Assembly (NCBI GenBank): GCA_030373145.1
Contig: JAUCZK010000019.1
Span: 1-52,136, forward strand
From: Cyanobium sp. CZS48M
GTDB lineage: Bacteria > Cyanobacteriota > Cyanobacteriia > PCC-6307 > Cyanobiaceae
Length of the DNA: 52,136 nucleotides
Reading direction: 5' to 3'
The notes beneath the pieces were generated by a model. It was not told the origin of the DNA. It did not search any database and saw only the letters and a program-made list of their open reading frames with translations. Within the stretch, counting starts at the first letter, position 1, and each line of letters starts with the position of its first letter. The translations under genes were made by a program, and so were the position numbers. Of this stretch, positions 26,243 to 34,767 are shown in pieces.

Positions 26243-26808
26243 ACCCGCTGCAGCAGCCAGAGGCTGATCCAGAGGCCGATCACGTGGGCGAACAGCACCT
26301 GGGTGTTGCTCAGCACCGAGAGCATCTCGATCGAGGTGATCGGCAGACCCACCAGGCCGCCGCGGGTGCCGGGGGGCACCGCCAGCTGCGCGCCGAAGAA
26401 GCCGGGCACCTGCATCGAGGCCTGCACGAACAGGCTGCCGGCCAGGGCCTGATACCCCACCGCCGCCAGGCTGAGCCCGGCCAGATCGGCCAGCACGCCC
26501 CGCTTGATCAGACGGCTGGTTTCGCCGCGGCCGGGGCGGGCGGGGCTGGCCAGGGCCCGCCCGCAGCGCACCACCAGCCAGCTCTGCCAGAGACACCAGA
26601 GCAGGACAAAAAAGGAGAGGGTGGTCAGGGACAGGCCAGGGCCGAGCCCGAGGGAGCGGGCGCTGTTGGCCGCCAGGCGCCCGCCGATGTTGTTGAAGGC
26701 CAGCACGCCAACCACGACCACCCCGAGGCACATCTGGGTCCAGAAACGGATCCAGCCCACCCGGCGCAGGGCCGCTGACACCAGCTGGAGATCGAGGCGG
26801 TCAACCAT
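26227..26808 (-). CDS. DUF3611 family membrane protein
   Basis: 193 residues with four hydrophobic segments ([37 protein letters not shown], and two in the second half ending [15 protein letters not shown]). The central motif [20 protein letters not shown] and the loop AIDS-like [18 protein letters not shown] are typical of the DUF3611 family of cyanobacteria and plastids. Function unknown. Confidence 0.88.
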   Translation of the reverse strand: MVDRLDLQLVSAALRRVGWIRFWTQMCLGVVVVGVLAFNNIGGRLAANSARSLGLGPGLSLTTLSFFVLLWCLWQSWLVVRCGRALASPARPGRGETSRLIKRGVLADLAGLSLAAVGYQALAGSLFVQASMQVPGFFGAQLAVPPGTRGGLVGLPITSIEMLSVLSNTQVLFAHVIGLWISLWLLQRVHRPS

Positions 26809-26886
26809 CGGGGCGCAGAACCGTGATCAGTGCTCCACAAACTTGCCATGGCCCGTAGCGGCGGCGGCCCCTGGGCTGGAACCCCC

Positions 26887-27921
26887 ATGGAAGGATGGTT
26901 TCCAAGCCGGGCCCCGTCCGATTCCTTGATTCCCCTGTGCTCCCCCCAGGAGGCGATGCGGCCCACCGCCGTCGCCCTGGGCAGTTTCGATGGTCTGCAC
27001 CAGGGGCACCGCCGGGTGATCGCCGCCGTCGCCGCCGCTCCCACCCCAGGGCTGGTGCCCACGGTGGTGAGTTTCTGGCCCCATCCGCGGGAGCTGCTCT
27101 ACGGCGAACCGCGCCTGCGCCTCGATCTCCCGGGCGAGAAGCTGGCGCTGCTGGAGCCCTACGGCATCCGTCAGCTGGTGCTGGTGCCCTTCACCCGCCA
27201 GCTCTCCCTGCTCAGCCCGGAGGCCTTCATCGAGCAGGTGCTGGTGGGGGAGCTCCAGGCCCGGGAGGTGGCGGTGGGCGAGAACTTCCGCTTCGGCCAC
27301 GACCGAAGCGGCGACACCACCAGCCTGCGTGAGATCGGCGAACGCCATGGCCTGCGGGTGCTGGTCTCCTCGATGCTCTGGGATGGCTCCGAGCGCATCA
27401 GCAGCAGCCGCATCCGCCGGGCCCTGGCGGCCGGTGCCATCGATGAGGCCAATCGCCTGCTGGAGCGCCCTTACCGCTTCAGCGGCCGGGTGGTGCGCGG
27501 CCGGGGGCTGGGCCGTCAGCTCAGCTGGCCCACGGCGAATCTGCAGGTGGACGGCCGCAAGTTTCTGCCCCAGGAGGGGGTCTATGCCGCCTGGGTGCGC
27601 ACCACCTCAGCCGCGGCGCCCATGGCGGCGGTGATGAATCTGGGCCCTCAGCCCACGGTGGACCCCCTGGCCCCCTCGGCGGTGGAGGTGCACCTGCTGG
27701 ATCGGGAGATCGAGCTGGTGGGCCGTGACCTGGAGGTGGAGCCGCTGCAGTTGCTGCGCCACCAGCAATGCTTTGCCTCTCTGGAGGACCTCAGCCGCCA
27801 GATCGGTGTGGATGCGGCCCTGGCCCGACGTCTGCTGGAGAGTCGCTCAGCCGGGGGCGTAGGCGTTGCTCAGACCCCAGCCGATGAAGGCCGCGATGCC
27901 ACCGAGCAGCAGAATTCCTGA
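26887..27921 (+). CDS. ribF: Bifunctional riboflavin kinase / FAD synthetase
   Basis: Makes FMN from riboflavin and then FAD. The N-terminal adenylyltransferase domain has LGSFDGLHQGHRRVI, ENFRFGHDRSGD and SSSRIRRALAAGAI; the C-terminal kinase domain contains GRGLGRQLSWPTANL and FLPQEGVYAAWV. The start is uncertain: ATG 26887 gives IPLCSPQEAMRPTAVALG, ATG 26956 gives a shorter family-like start. The last 25 residues are weakly conserved and overlap an opposing 38-codon gene. It complements RibD at 16.4 kb. Confidence 0.94.
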   Translation: MEGWFPSRAPSDSLIPLCSPQEAMRPTAVALGSFDGLHQGHRRVIAAVAAAPTPGLVPTVVSFWPHPRELLYGEPRLRLDLPGEKLALLEPYGIRQLVLVPFTRQLSLLSPEAFIEQVLVGELQAREVAVGENFRFGHDRSGDTTSLREIGERHGLRVLVSSMLWDGSERISSSRIRRALAAGAIDEANRLLERPYRFSGRVVRGRGLGRQLSWPTANLQVDGRKFLPQEGVYAAWVRTTSAAAPMAAVMNLGPQPTVDPLAPSAVEVHLLDREIELVGRDLEVEPLQLLRHQQCFASLEDLSRQIGVDAALARRLLESRSAGGVGVAQTPADEGRDATEQQNS

Positions 27922-27963
27922 GATCAGCACCAGCATCGGGCTGTCGCCACCGCCGAATTCCAT
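27847..27963 (-). CDS. 38-residue single-membrane-helix protein
   Basis: ATG 27963 to TGA 27847. After an acidic, Gly-rich start (MEFGGGDSPM) comes one strongly hydrophobic helix (LVLISGILLLGGIAAFIGWG) and a short tail LSNAYAPG. It resembles the low-molecular-weight single-helix subunits of photosynthetic complexes in size and layout, but I cannot match it to a named one. It lies on the strand opposite the end of ribF with a 75-bp overlap. Confidence 0.55.
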   Translation of the reverse strand: MEFGGGDSPMLVLISGILLLGGIAAFIGWGLSNAYAPG

Positions 27964-28011
27964 TGCCGCCCTGCCCTGGAGTGGCCATCACCTTACGCAG
28001 GTTCCGATCCC

Positions 28012-29064
28012 GTGAATGCCGCCCCGATCACACCTGAGCCGGCCGTGTTGCGCCTGCTGGACGCCAACCTCGACCGCGCCCGCGAGGGCCTGCGGGTCCT
28101 GGAAGACTGGTGCCGGTTCGGCCTCGACCGCCAGGATCTGGTGGCCCGCTTCAAAGACCTGCGCCAGCGGCTGGGCCGCTGCCACCTGCCCGCCTACAAG
28201 GCCTCCCGCCACAGCGCCAGCGATGGCGGCGCGGGCCTGGCCCATCCCGCCCAGGCCGAGCGCCAGCAGCCCGCCCAGGTGGTGGCCGCCAATGCCGGCC
28301 GCGCCCAGGAGGCCCTGCGGGTGCTGGAGGAGTTCGGCCGCGCTGGTGATCCGCTGCTGGCCGCCGAGGCCGCCGCGATCCGTTACGCCCTCTACGACCT
28401 GGAGGTGGACCTGCTGCGCGCCTGTGGCGCCGCCGCCGGCCGCCGTCAGCTGCTGCTGCGCTGCCATCTGTACCTGATCACCAGCCCGTCGCCCCGCCTG
28501 CACGAGACCGTGGCCGCGGCCCTCGAGGCGGGGGTGCGCCTGGTGCAGTACCGGGCCAAGCAGGCCGACGACCTGGAGCGCTGGCGCGAGGCCCGCGCCC
28601 TCCGTCAGCTCTGTGCCAGCCATGGCGCCCTCTTCCTGGTCAACGACCGGGTGGACCTGGCCCTGGCGGTGGAGGCCGATGGTGTGCACCTGGGCCAGGG
28701 GGATCTGCCCCCGGCCCAGGCGCGTCGCCTGCTGGGCCCCGATCGCCTGATCGGCCGCAGCACCCAGTGCATCGAGCAGTTGCGCCAGGCGGTGGCCGAG
28801 GGCTGCGACTACGTGGGTGTTGGCCCCGTCAACGCCACCCCCACCAAACCCGGCCGTGAGCCGGTGGGCCTGGCCTACGTGCGCGAGGCGGCGGCCGAGA
28901 GCCCGATTCCCTTTTTCGCCATCGGCGGGCTCGATCTCACCCGGCTGCCGCCGGTGCTGGCCGCAGGCTGCAGCCGGGTGGCGGTGGTGCGGGCCATCAC
29001 CGAGGCGAGCGATCCGGGCGCGGCCAGCCGCCAGCTGCTCGCAGCCCTGGGGGAGGAGGCATGA
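28012..29064 (+). CDS. thiE: Thiamine-phosphate synthase, two-domain cyanobacterial form
   Basis: Couples the thiazole and pyrimidine moieties to thiamine monophosphate. 350 residues, GTG start. The C-terminal TIM-barrel ThiE domain (from about 155) has LYLITSPSP, RLVQYRAKQ, FLVNDRVDLALAVEADGVHL, GRSTQCIEQ and VGVGPVNATPTKPGREPVG. The N-terminal about 150 residues form the helical extension typical of cyanobacterial ThiE (LDANLDRAREGLRVLEDWCR, AANAGRAQEALRVLEEFGR). It is coupled to thiS by an ATGA overlap. Confidence 0.95.
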   Translation: MNAAPITPEPAVLRLLDANLDRAREGLRVLEDWCRFGLDRQDLVARFKDLRQRLGRCHLPAYKASRHSASDGGAGLAHPAQAERQQPAQVVAANAGRAQEALRVLEEFGRAGDPLLAAEAAAIRYALYDLEVDLLRACGAAAGRRQLLLRCHLYLITSPSPRLHETVAAALEAGVRLVQYRAKQADDLERWREARALRQLCASHGALFLVNDRVDLALAVEADGVHLGQGDLPPAQARRLLGPDRLIGRSTQCIEQLRQAVAEGCDYVGVGPVNATPTKPGREPVGLAYVREAAAESPIPFFAIGGLDLTRLPPVLAAGCSRVAVVRAITEASDPGAASRQLLAALGEEA

Positions 29065-29294
29065 GCGACCAGCTGGGGCCGGGCGCCAGCCTCACGATCC
29101 AGCTGAACGGGGAAGCACGTACCTGCCCGGCTCAGCTCTCTCTGCTGGAGGTCCTGCGCCACTTCGGCTACGAACCGCGGCTGGTGGTGGTGGAGTTCAA
29201 CGGCGAGATTCTGCCCCGCACGGCCTGGGCCGAGCAGGCCGTTGGTGGGGACGCCGTACTTGAGGTGGTCACCATCGTGGGGGGTGGTTCCTAG
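29061..29294 (+). CDS. thiS: Sulfur carrier protein ThiS
   Basis: 77-residue ubiquitin-like carrier that delivers sulfur for the thiazole ring as a C-terminal thiocarboxylate. It starts with SLTIQLNGEARTC, has LSLLEVLRHFG and ends EVVTIVGGGS. The Gly-Gly tail needed for adenylation is present but followed by an extra Ser (codon TCC before TAG), whereas the thiocarboxylate normally forms on the terminal Gly. Start overlaps the thiE stop. Confidence 0.92.
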   Translation: MSDQLGPGASLTIQLNGEARTCPAQLSLLEVLRHFGYEPRLVVVEFNGEILPRTAWAEQAVGGDAVLEVVTIVGGGS

Positions 29295-29344
29295 ATTCGG
29301 CACACTTGCTTCGGGTGACATCTGTGTCCCCTCGTCCCTTCCCG

Positions 29345-30292
29345 ATGATTTTCACCAGGTTGCGCCGGCTCTCCCTGCTGGCACTGATGCCCGTGCTGGT
29401 GAGTGGCCTGCTGCTGCTCTCCGCGCCCGAGCCCAGTTGGGCGGCCCGTGGCGGGCGCATCGGCGGCGGCAGTTTCCGCTCGGCCCCTTCCATGCCCCGT
29501 AACTTCAGCGGAGGGGGTGGCGGCTATCGGGGTGGCTACGGAGGTGGCGGCGGCTTCCGCGGTGGCGGCATCGGCTTCCCCTTCCTGATCCCGATCTTCG
29601 GCTTCGGCGGCGGCGGCCTGTTCGGCTTCCTGATCATGATGGCGATCGCCGGTTTCCTCGTGAACGCCCTGCGCGGCGGTGGCGGTGGCATGACCAGTGG
29701 CGGCGGTTCCCTGGCGGCGGCCCCCCGCGCCGATGGGCCGGTGACCATCGCCCAGTTGCAGGTGGGTCTGCTGGCCTCAGCCCGCGAACTCCAGGATGAT
29801 CTGCGCCGCCTGGCCGCCACCGCCGACACCACCGGCAGCAGCGGCCTGCAGCGGCTGCTGCAGGAAACCAGCCTGTCGCTGCTGCGCCAGCCTGACCTCT
29901 GGGTCTACGCCAACAGTGAACTGGGCCAGGTGCCCTTCGCCAGCGCCGAATCCACCTTCAACCGGCTCTCGATGACCGAACGCAGCAAACTGCGCAGTGA
30001 GGTCACCTCCAATGTGGGCGGGCGCCGCTTCCAGGATGAAGCCGCCGCCAGTGGCCCCACCGATGCCACCAGCGACTTCATCGCTGTCACCCTGCTGGTG
30101 GCCAGCCGTGGCCGCATCCCCCTCAAGACCGTCAGCACGGCCGATGACCTGCGCGATGGCCTCGGCGTGATCGGTGCGGTGTCCGCCGGCGATCTGATCG
30201 CCCTGGAGGTGATCTGGCAGCCGGAGGGCAAAGGAGAAGTGCTCAGCACCGAGGAGCTGCTGACGGCCTATCCGCAGCTGCAGCACCTCTGA
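29345..30292 (+). CDS. DUF1517 family membrane protein
   Basis: 315 residues. Signal or anchor sequence (LSLLALMPVLVSGLLLLSA...SWAA), then a Gly/Arg-rich low-complexity stretch (GGGGGYRGGYGGGGGFRGG), a membrane segment (PFLIPIFGFGGGGLFGFLIMM), another Gly run, and a globular C-terminal domain with VTIAQLQVGLLASARELQDD, RQPDLWVYANSE and FIAVTLLVASRGRIPL. This matches DUF1517, found in cyanobacteria and plastids, function unknown. Its end overlaps the opposing larB by 50 bp. Confidence 0.88.
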   Translation: MIFTRLRRLSLLALMPVLVSGLLLLSAPEPSWAARGGRIGGGSFRSAPSMPRNFSGGGGGYRGGYGGGGGFRGGGIGFPFLIPIFGFGGGGLFGFLIMMAIAGFLVNALRGGGGGMTSGGGSLAAAPRADGPVTIAQLQVGLLASARELQDDLRRLAATADTTGSSGLQRLLQETSLSLLRQPDLWVYANSELGQVPFASAESTFNRLSMTERSKLRSEVTSNVGGRRFQDEAAASGPTDATSDFIAVTLLVASRGRIPLKTVSTADDLRDGLGVIGAVSAGDLIALEVIWQPEGKGEVLSTEELLTAYPQLQHL

Positions 30293-30974
30293 GCGTCAGC
30301 AGGATGCGCAGGGCCGCCATGGCGGCCCCGTAGCCGTTGTCGATGTTCACCACACTCAGCCCCGGGGCGCAGCTCGCCAGCATTCCGTGGAGGGCAGCCA
30401 CGCCGCCGGCGCTGACCCCATAGCCCACCGACACCGGCACAGCAATCACCGGCTGGGGCAGCAGTCCCGCCAGCACGGTGGGCAGCGCCCCTTCCATGCC
30501 GGCGCAGGCAATCAGCACCCGGGCGTTGCGCAGTCGCGGCAGCTGCTCCAGCAGCCGGTGCAGACCTGCCACCCCCACATCCACCACCAGCTCCGTGGTC
30601 ACCCCATGGCAGCGCAGGGCCAGCTGGGCCTCATGGGCCACGGGCAGGTCGCTGGTGCCACCGCAGAGCACCTGCACCAGCCCCAGGGCTGGATCGGCAC
30701 TGGGCAGGGCACCGCTGGTGAGCGCGCGGGCCTGGCGGTGGTGCTCAAAGCCGGCGGCGATCTGGGGCTGCTCAAGGCGCAGCCGCTCCTCGACCTTGAT
30801 GGCTTTCTCGGCGCTCACCCGCGTCACCAGGGCCAGCTCGCCGGCCTGGTGCAGGCGGTCCAGGATCGTGGTGATCTGATCGGCGTCCTTGGTTTCACCC
30901 CAGATCGCCTCGATCATTCCCAGCCGCTGACGCCGCCCCAGGTCCAGTCGCGCCAGGGGTTCGCTGGGATTCAT
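30243..30974 (-). CDS. larB: Nickel-pincer cofactor biosynthesis protein LarB
   Basis: Carboxylates and hydrolyses nicotinic acid adenine dinucleotide in nickel-pincer cofactor synthesis. 243 residues: N-terminal LDLGRRQRLGMIEAIWGETK, then the PurE-like core VLCGGTSDLPVAHEAQLALR, VGVAGLHRLLEQL and VLIACAGMEGALPTVLAG, ending with VSVGYGVSAGGVAALHGML and VNIDNGYGAA. LarC and LarE are not in the window. Start overlaps the stop of the TIGR03792 gene as ATGA. Confidence 0.92.
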   Translation of the reverse strand: MNPSEPLARLDLGRRQRLGMIEAIWGETKDADQITTILDRLHQAGELALVTRVSAEKAIKVEERLRLEQPQIAAGFEHHRQARALTSGALPSADPALGLVQVLCGGTSDLPVAHEAQLALRCHGVTTELVVDVGVAGLHRLLEQLPRLRNARVLIACAGMEGALPTVLAGLLPQPVIAVPVSVGYGVSAGGVAALHGMLASCAPGLSVVNIDNGYGAAMAALRILLTLRGAAAADRPSAAPRC

Positions 30975-31408
30975 TGGGGGAGCAGCTCACCGCTGAACAG
31001 CAGGGGGAAGGGATGGGGATCGCTGCGGCCGCTGCCCTGGCGCGCCAGCTGATCGAAGCGCTCCTGCACCCGCTCCACCTCGGCGGTGGCGATGCCCTGC
31101 CACTGGCGGCAACTGGCCCAGTGGATCAGCAGCATCCCCTCCTCGCGCCCGGCATCCCAGTAGATCCGCCGCTCCAGAAAGCCACTCTGCGCCTGCAGCC
31201 AGGGCTCCCAGCTCTGCCGCTCGGCCTCCAGCCAGACCTCTCGATCGGCGGCGGGCACCCGCAGGCGCAGGATCTCCACCACCACCTGCTCCTGCCTCGG
31301 CTGCAGCGGCTTCTGCGGTGCCCCAGCGGGCCCGGTGGCGGCGGCCGTGGGCGTCACCTCCAGGAACAAGGTCAACAACAGCAGCACCAGGGCGCAGACC
31401 CTACGCAT
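30971..31408 (-). CDS. TIGR03792 family protein
   Basis: 145 residues with a hydrophobic, signal-like N-terminus ([21 protein letters not shown]) and a small dimeric alpha/beta-barrel-like domain: [55 protein letters not shown] and [13 protein letters not shown]. The family is common in cyanobacteria and of unknown function. It overlaps the trmD-ispF stop by 8 bp and larB by 4 bp, so it is embedded in that transcript. Confidence 0.85.
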   Translation of the reverse strand: MRRVCALVLLLLTLFLEVTPTAAATGPAGAPQKPLQPRQEQVVVEILRLRVPAADREVWLEAERQSWEPWLQAQSGFLERRIYWDAGREEGMLLIHWASCRQWQGIATAEVERVQERFDQLARQGSGRSDPHPFPLLFSGELLPQ

Positions 31409-32600
31409 CTCCGCTGCCCCATGGCTCCAGCAGCGCCACGGCGTGGCAGGCGATCCCCTCCTCCCGGCCGGTGGGGCCCAGGGTTTCGTTGGTGGTGGCC
31501 TTGATGCCCACCTGCTCCGGGCTGAGTCCCATGCGCCGGGCGATGGCGGCGCGCATGGCGTCGATGTGGGGCCGCAGCTTCGGGCGCTCGGCGATCACCA
31601 CCGTGTCCACATTCACCACCCGCCAGCCCCGCTGCCGCACCAGGGCCACCACCTGCTCCAGCAGCACCAGGCTGTCGGCACCGCGCCAGCGCTCGTCGTC
31701 GGGGGGGAAGTGCTGGCCGATGTCCCCCAGGCTGAGGGCCCCCAGCAGGGCATCCATCAGGGCGTGCACGAGCACATCGGCATCGCTGTGGCCATCGAGG
31801 CCGAGGCCGGCGGGGTGCTCCAGGGTGAGGCCCCCCAGGATCAAGGGACGCCCCGGCACCAGCCGGTGGATGTCGTAGCCGTTGCCGATCCGCATCTTGG
31901 TCTGCCCCTGCTGCTGCTGCTCCTGCCAGCGACGGTAGAGGTCGGGGCGGCGTTGTTTTGTGCGCTCCTGCTGCTGCTCGGCCCGCCAGCGGGCGATGGC
32001 GCCGTGGTCGCCGCTGCGCAGCACCGGCGGCACCGCCAGGCCCCGGAACTCGGCCGGACGGGTGTAGTGGGGATGCTCCAGCAACAGGGTGCTGTGGCTT
32101 TCCTCCAGCAGCGACTCGGCGCTGCCCACCGTGCCCGGCAGCAGCCGCACCACGCCATTGATCAGCGCCATCGCCGCCAGCTCGCCGCCGGTGAGCACGA
32201 AATCCCCCAGCGACACCTCTTCATCGGCGAGGCTGCGGATGCGCTCGTCGAAGCCCTCGTAGTGGCCGCAGAGCAGCACCAGCTGGTCGTGCTGCTGGGC
32301 CCAGCGCTGCAGGTCGGCCTGGCGCAGGGGCTGACCCTGGGGGCTGAGCAGCAGCACCCGGCGACGCTCCAGCATGGGGATGGATTCGAAAGCCGCGAAC
32401 ACCGGCTCCGGCTTGAGCACCATGCCGGCGCCGCCGCCGTAGGGCTGGTCATCGACCTTGCGGTAGCGGTCGCTGGCGTGATCGCGGGGGTTGTGGGTGT
32501 GCAGCTCGGCGATGCCGGCGTTGAAGGCCCGCCCGATCACCCCGAGGCTGGTGAGGGGCGCAAACGACTCGGGAGCCAGGCTCACCACATCCAGCCGCAT
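31401..32600 (-). CDS. trmD-ispF: TrmD-IspF fusion: tRNA (m1G37) methyltransferase + MEcPP synthase
   Basis: 399 residues, one continuous frame with no stop. Residues 1-235 are TrmD, which methylates G37 of t[58 protein letters not shown] and ending [13 protein letters not shown]. Residues 236-399 are IspF, the MEP-pathway enzyme making 2-C-methyl-erythritol 2,4-cyclodiphosphate, with metal-site [32 protein letters not shown] and [19 protein letters not shown]. Both parts look complete. The former IspF start is Met236 (31893-31895), preceded by a Gln-rich linker, so internal initiation is possible. Confidence 0.93.
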   Translation of the reverse strand: MRLDVVSLAPESFAPLTSLGVIGRAFNAGIAELHTHNPRDHASDRYRKVDDQPYGGGAGMVLKPEPVFAAFESIPMLERRRVLLLSPQGQPLRQADLQRWAQQHDQLVLLCGHYEGFDERIRSLADEEVSLGDFVLTGGELAAMALINGVVRLLPGTVGSAESLLEESHSTLLLEHPHYTRPAEFRGLAVPPVLRSGDHGAIARWRAEQQQERTKQRRPDLYRRWQEQQQQGQTKMRIGNGYDIHRLVPGRPLILGGLTLEHPAGLGLDGHSDADVLVHALMDALLGALSLGDIGQHFPPDDERWRGADSLVLLEQVVALVRQRGWRVVNVDTVVIAERPKLRPHIDAMRAAIARRMGLSPEQVGIKATTNETLGPTGREEGIACHAVALLEPWGSGDA

Positions 32601-32605
32601 GGCCC

Positions 32606-33094
32606 TCAGCTCTCCGCCGGGGCCGGGCGGCTGACGCGGCGGATCTCCGAGCAGAAGCTGGCCTGCTCCGGCTGGCCGTCGGCGCCGTTGACGATCACGC
32701 TGCGCAGGCGCAGGTTCGGTTTGGTGAACCAGATCCGCTCGCGCTGCTCCAGGCCACCGCTGCTGATCACCAGCTCCAGGCTGCCGTCGGGCCAGAGCTG
32801 CCACTGGCCGATGCTGCCCTCGGCGCCCAGCAGGCTGCCGCCGGCCTCGAAGTCGAGCTGGTGAGCCTGGCCATCGGGTGCCGTCACCTCCAGCCCGCCG
32901 AGGGAGCGGCCGGGGGCGGCCGGGCGCAGGCTCACCCCCAGGTCGCCGCGGTTGCTGTCATGCCAGGCGTCGTCGTCACCACTGGCGGCTGTGGTGGCCT
33001 CCATCCGGCTGCGCAGCACCATCCATTGACCGGCGCAGAGGTCGAGAAAGGCTGGCAGGTCTTCGGGGGGGAAGGCGGGGCTGGAGCCGTTCAC
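32606..33094 (-). CDS. CpcS/CpeS-like phycobiliprotein lyase
   Basis: 162 residues fitting the S-type bilin lyases that attach phycobilin to phycobiliprotein cysteines: [52 protein letters not shown] and a closing [10 protein letters not shown]. The FTKPNLRLR segment is characteristic. The subfamily (CpcS, CpeS or CpcU) cannot be assigned from sequence alone. It lies between era and trmD-ispF with gaps of 30 and 5 bp, likely cotranscribed. Confidence 0.82.
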   Translation of the reverse strand: MNGSSPAFPPEDLPAFLDLCAGQWMVLRSRMEATTAASGDDDAWHDSNRGDLGVSLRPAAPGRSLGGLEVTAPDGQAHQLDFEAGGSLLGAEGSIGQWQLWPDGSLELVISSGGLEQRERIWFTKPNLRLRSVIVNGADGQPEQASFCSEIRRVSRPAPAES

Positions 33095-33124
33095 GGCGGG
33101 GGCGCACTCTGGCCCCCCATCCTC

Positions 33125-34156
33125 TCAGTCGCCGCGGTAGCCCAGTTCCGCCAGCCGCGCCGGGTTGCGCCGCCAGTTGGGCACCACTTTCACGAACAGC
33201 TCCAGGTACACCGGCCCGTCGAACACCTTCTGCATCTGGGCCCTGGCCCCGCTGCCGATCTCCTTGAGCATCTGACCGCGCTTGCCGATCAGGATTCCCT
33301 TCTGGCTGGAGCGCTCCACCAGCACCGTGGCCAGCACGGCGATGCGCTTGCCGTCTTCGACGATCCGCTCCACCTGCACCGCCACCGAGTGGGGCACCTC
33401 CTCGCGGGTGAGCGTCAGCACCTGCTCGCGGATCAGCTCCGCCAGCAGCAGCTGCTCGGGTTGATCGCTGACCGCATCCGGCGGGTAGAGATGGGGACCC
33501 AGGGGCAGGCGCGCCGCCAGGGCCTCCACCAGCTCAGGGCAGCCCGCGCCCGTGCTGGCACTGCAGGCCAGCAGCGGCCAGTCGCTGCGCCGCTGGCCGG
33601 GATCGGCGGGATCGGCCCGCTGATCAGAGAGCAGCAGCAGCTCCCGGTAGCTGGCCTCCAGCTCGGCGGCCCGCAGCGGATCCACCAGATCACTTTTGTT
33701 GAGGGCCACCAGCACCGGCGCCCGGCAGAAGCGCAGCAGCTCGACGATGAAGCCATCGCCGCGCCCCGCCGGCTCACTGCCATCCACCAGCAGCAGCACC
33801 ACGTCCACTTCGCCGATGGCGCTGCGGGCGCTTTTCACCAGCCGCTCCCCCAGCAGGTGGTGGGGCTTGTGGATGCCGGGGGTGTCCAGCAGCACCAGCT
33901 GGGCGCTGGGGGTGGTGAGGATCGCCCGCAGGCGGTTACGGGTGGTCTGAGCCACCGGCGAGGTGATCGCCACCTTCTCGCCCACCAGGTGGTTGAGCAG
34001 GGTCGATTTGCCCACATTGGGGCGACCGATCAGGGCGACAAACCCGGAGCGAAAGCCCTCGGGGGCCTGCGCCTGCAGGGCCAGAGGCAACGGCAGTGGC
34101 CGTTCGGCCCCCAGCGGCTGCTCTGGTTCGGTCTCGCTCAGGCCCGGCTTGTCCAT
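33125..34156 (-). CDS. era: GTPase Era
   Basis: Ribosome-assembly GTPase binding the 3' end of 16S rRNA. 343 residues from ATG 34156: G1 GRPNVGKS (44-51), G2 region QTTRNRL, G3 DTPGIHKP, G4 NKSD, then the C-terminal KH domain (HSVAVQVERIVEDGKRI, IGKRGQMLKEIGSGARAQ). The N-terminal about 35 residues are a loose extension. A longer ORF upstream to 34201 has no family support. Divergent from the hypothetical gene at 34188. Confidence 0.95.
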   Translation of the reverse strand: MDKPGLSETEPEQPLGAERPLPLPLALQAQAPEGFRSGFVALIGRPNVGKSTLLNHLVGEKVAITSPVAQTTRNRLRAILTTPSAQLVLLDTPGIHKPHHLLGERLVKSARSAIGEVDVVLLLVDGSEPAGRGDGFIVELLRFCRAPVLVALNKSDLVDPLRAAELEASYRELLLLSDQRADPADPGQRRSDWPLLACSASTGAGCPELVEALAARLPLGPHLYPPDAVSDQPEQLLLAELIREQVLTLTREEVPHSVAVQVERIVEDGKRIAVLATVLVERSSQKGILIGKRGQMLKEIGSGARAQMQKVFDGPVYLELFVKVVPNWRRNPARLAELGYRGD

Positions 34157-34187
34157 AACCTCAACACTGCCAGCCCACCGGTCCGAG

Positions 34188-34715
34188 ATGTCGGCTTCCA
34201 CTCACCCCGCCCCCAGTTTTCCCCAGGCGATGGAGATCGCCGCGGCCTGGCTGGGCCACTGGCAGAACGGCGAACTCAGCGATGAGGTACTGGCAGATCG
34301 GGTGGGGGAGCTGGTGGCCAGCCTTGATGGCGCCCGCGGCTTCTTCGTGGTGTCCCTCACCAGCGACGCCCCGCTGATGGATCGCCTGCCGGAATGCCTG
34401 GTGCTGAGCCTGCGCCAGGCCGGCGATGGGGTGGTGGATCTCAGCGCCCGCAACCTGGCCATGAGCACGGCGATGGCCCTGCATCACCAGCGCTGCGGTG
34501 ATGAGGGCCAACGGGCCGGATCCGAGCGGGTGGCTCGGAGGTGCACTGAACTGCTGCGTCTGCTGGAGCCACTGGCGGTGAAACAGCGGTTGGAGATGTT
34601 ACTGGCCGGTGCGGAGGGCTCCGGAGAGGATGTGGCCTTCCTGGATCGCTGGGGCTACGACGAAGCTCAGCGTCAGGCCATCCGCTCAGCTGTGCTGGCG
34701 GTGGCTGACGACTGA
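34188..34715 (+). CDS. Conserved hypothetical protein
   Basis: 175 residues, mostly helical and acidic: MEIAAAWLGHWQNGELSDEV, RVGELVASLDGARGFFVVSL, VDLSARNLAMSTAMALHHQR and LEPLAVKQRLEMLLAG. No known domain recognised. It is divergent from era, 31 bp apart, and converges with the Bax-inhibitor-like gene. The composition is typical of its neighbours and the reading frame looks genuine. Confidence 0.7.
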   Translation: MSASTHPAPSFPQAMEIAAAWLGHWQNGELSDEVLADRVGELVASLDGARGFFVVSLTSDAPLMDRLPECLVLSLRQAGDGVVDLSARNLAMSTAMALHHQRCGDEGQRAGSERVARRCTELLRLLEPLAVKQRLEMLLAGAEGSGEDVAFLDRWGYDEAQRQAIRSAVLAVADD

Positions 34716-34767
34716 GCCGGATCGGTTGCTTTGTTGCGGCTGAAATCGCTTCAGTCGCTTCATCAGC

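Noticed and set aside
27950-28011. A TPP riboswitch upstream of thiE
   Set aside because: Only about 48 bp separate thiE from the small opposing gene and no THI-box sequence is seen.
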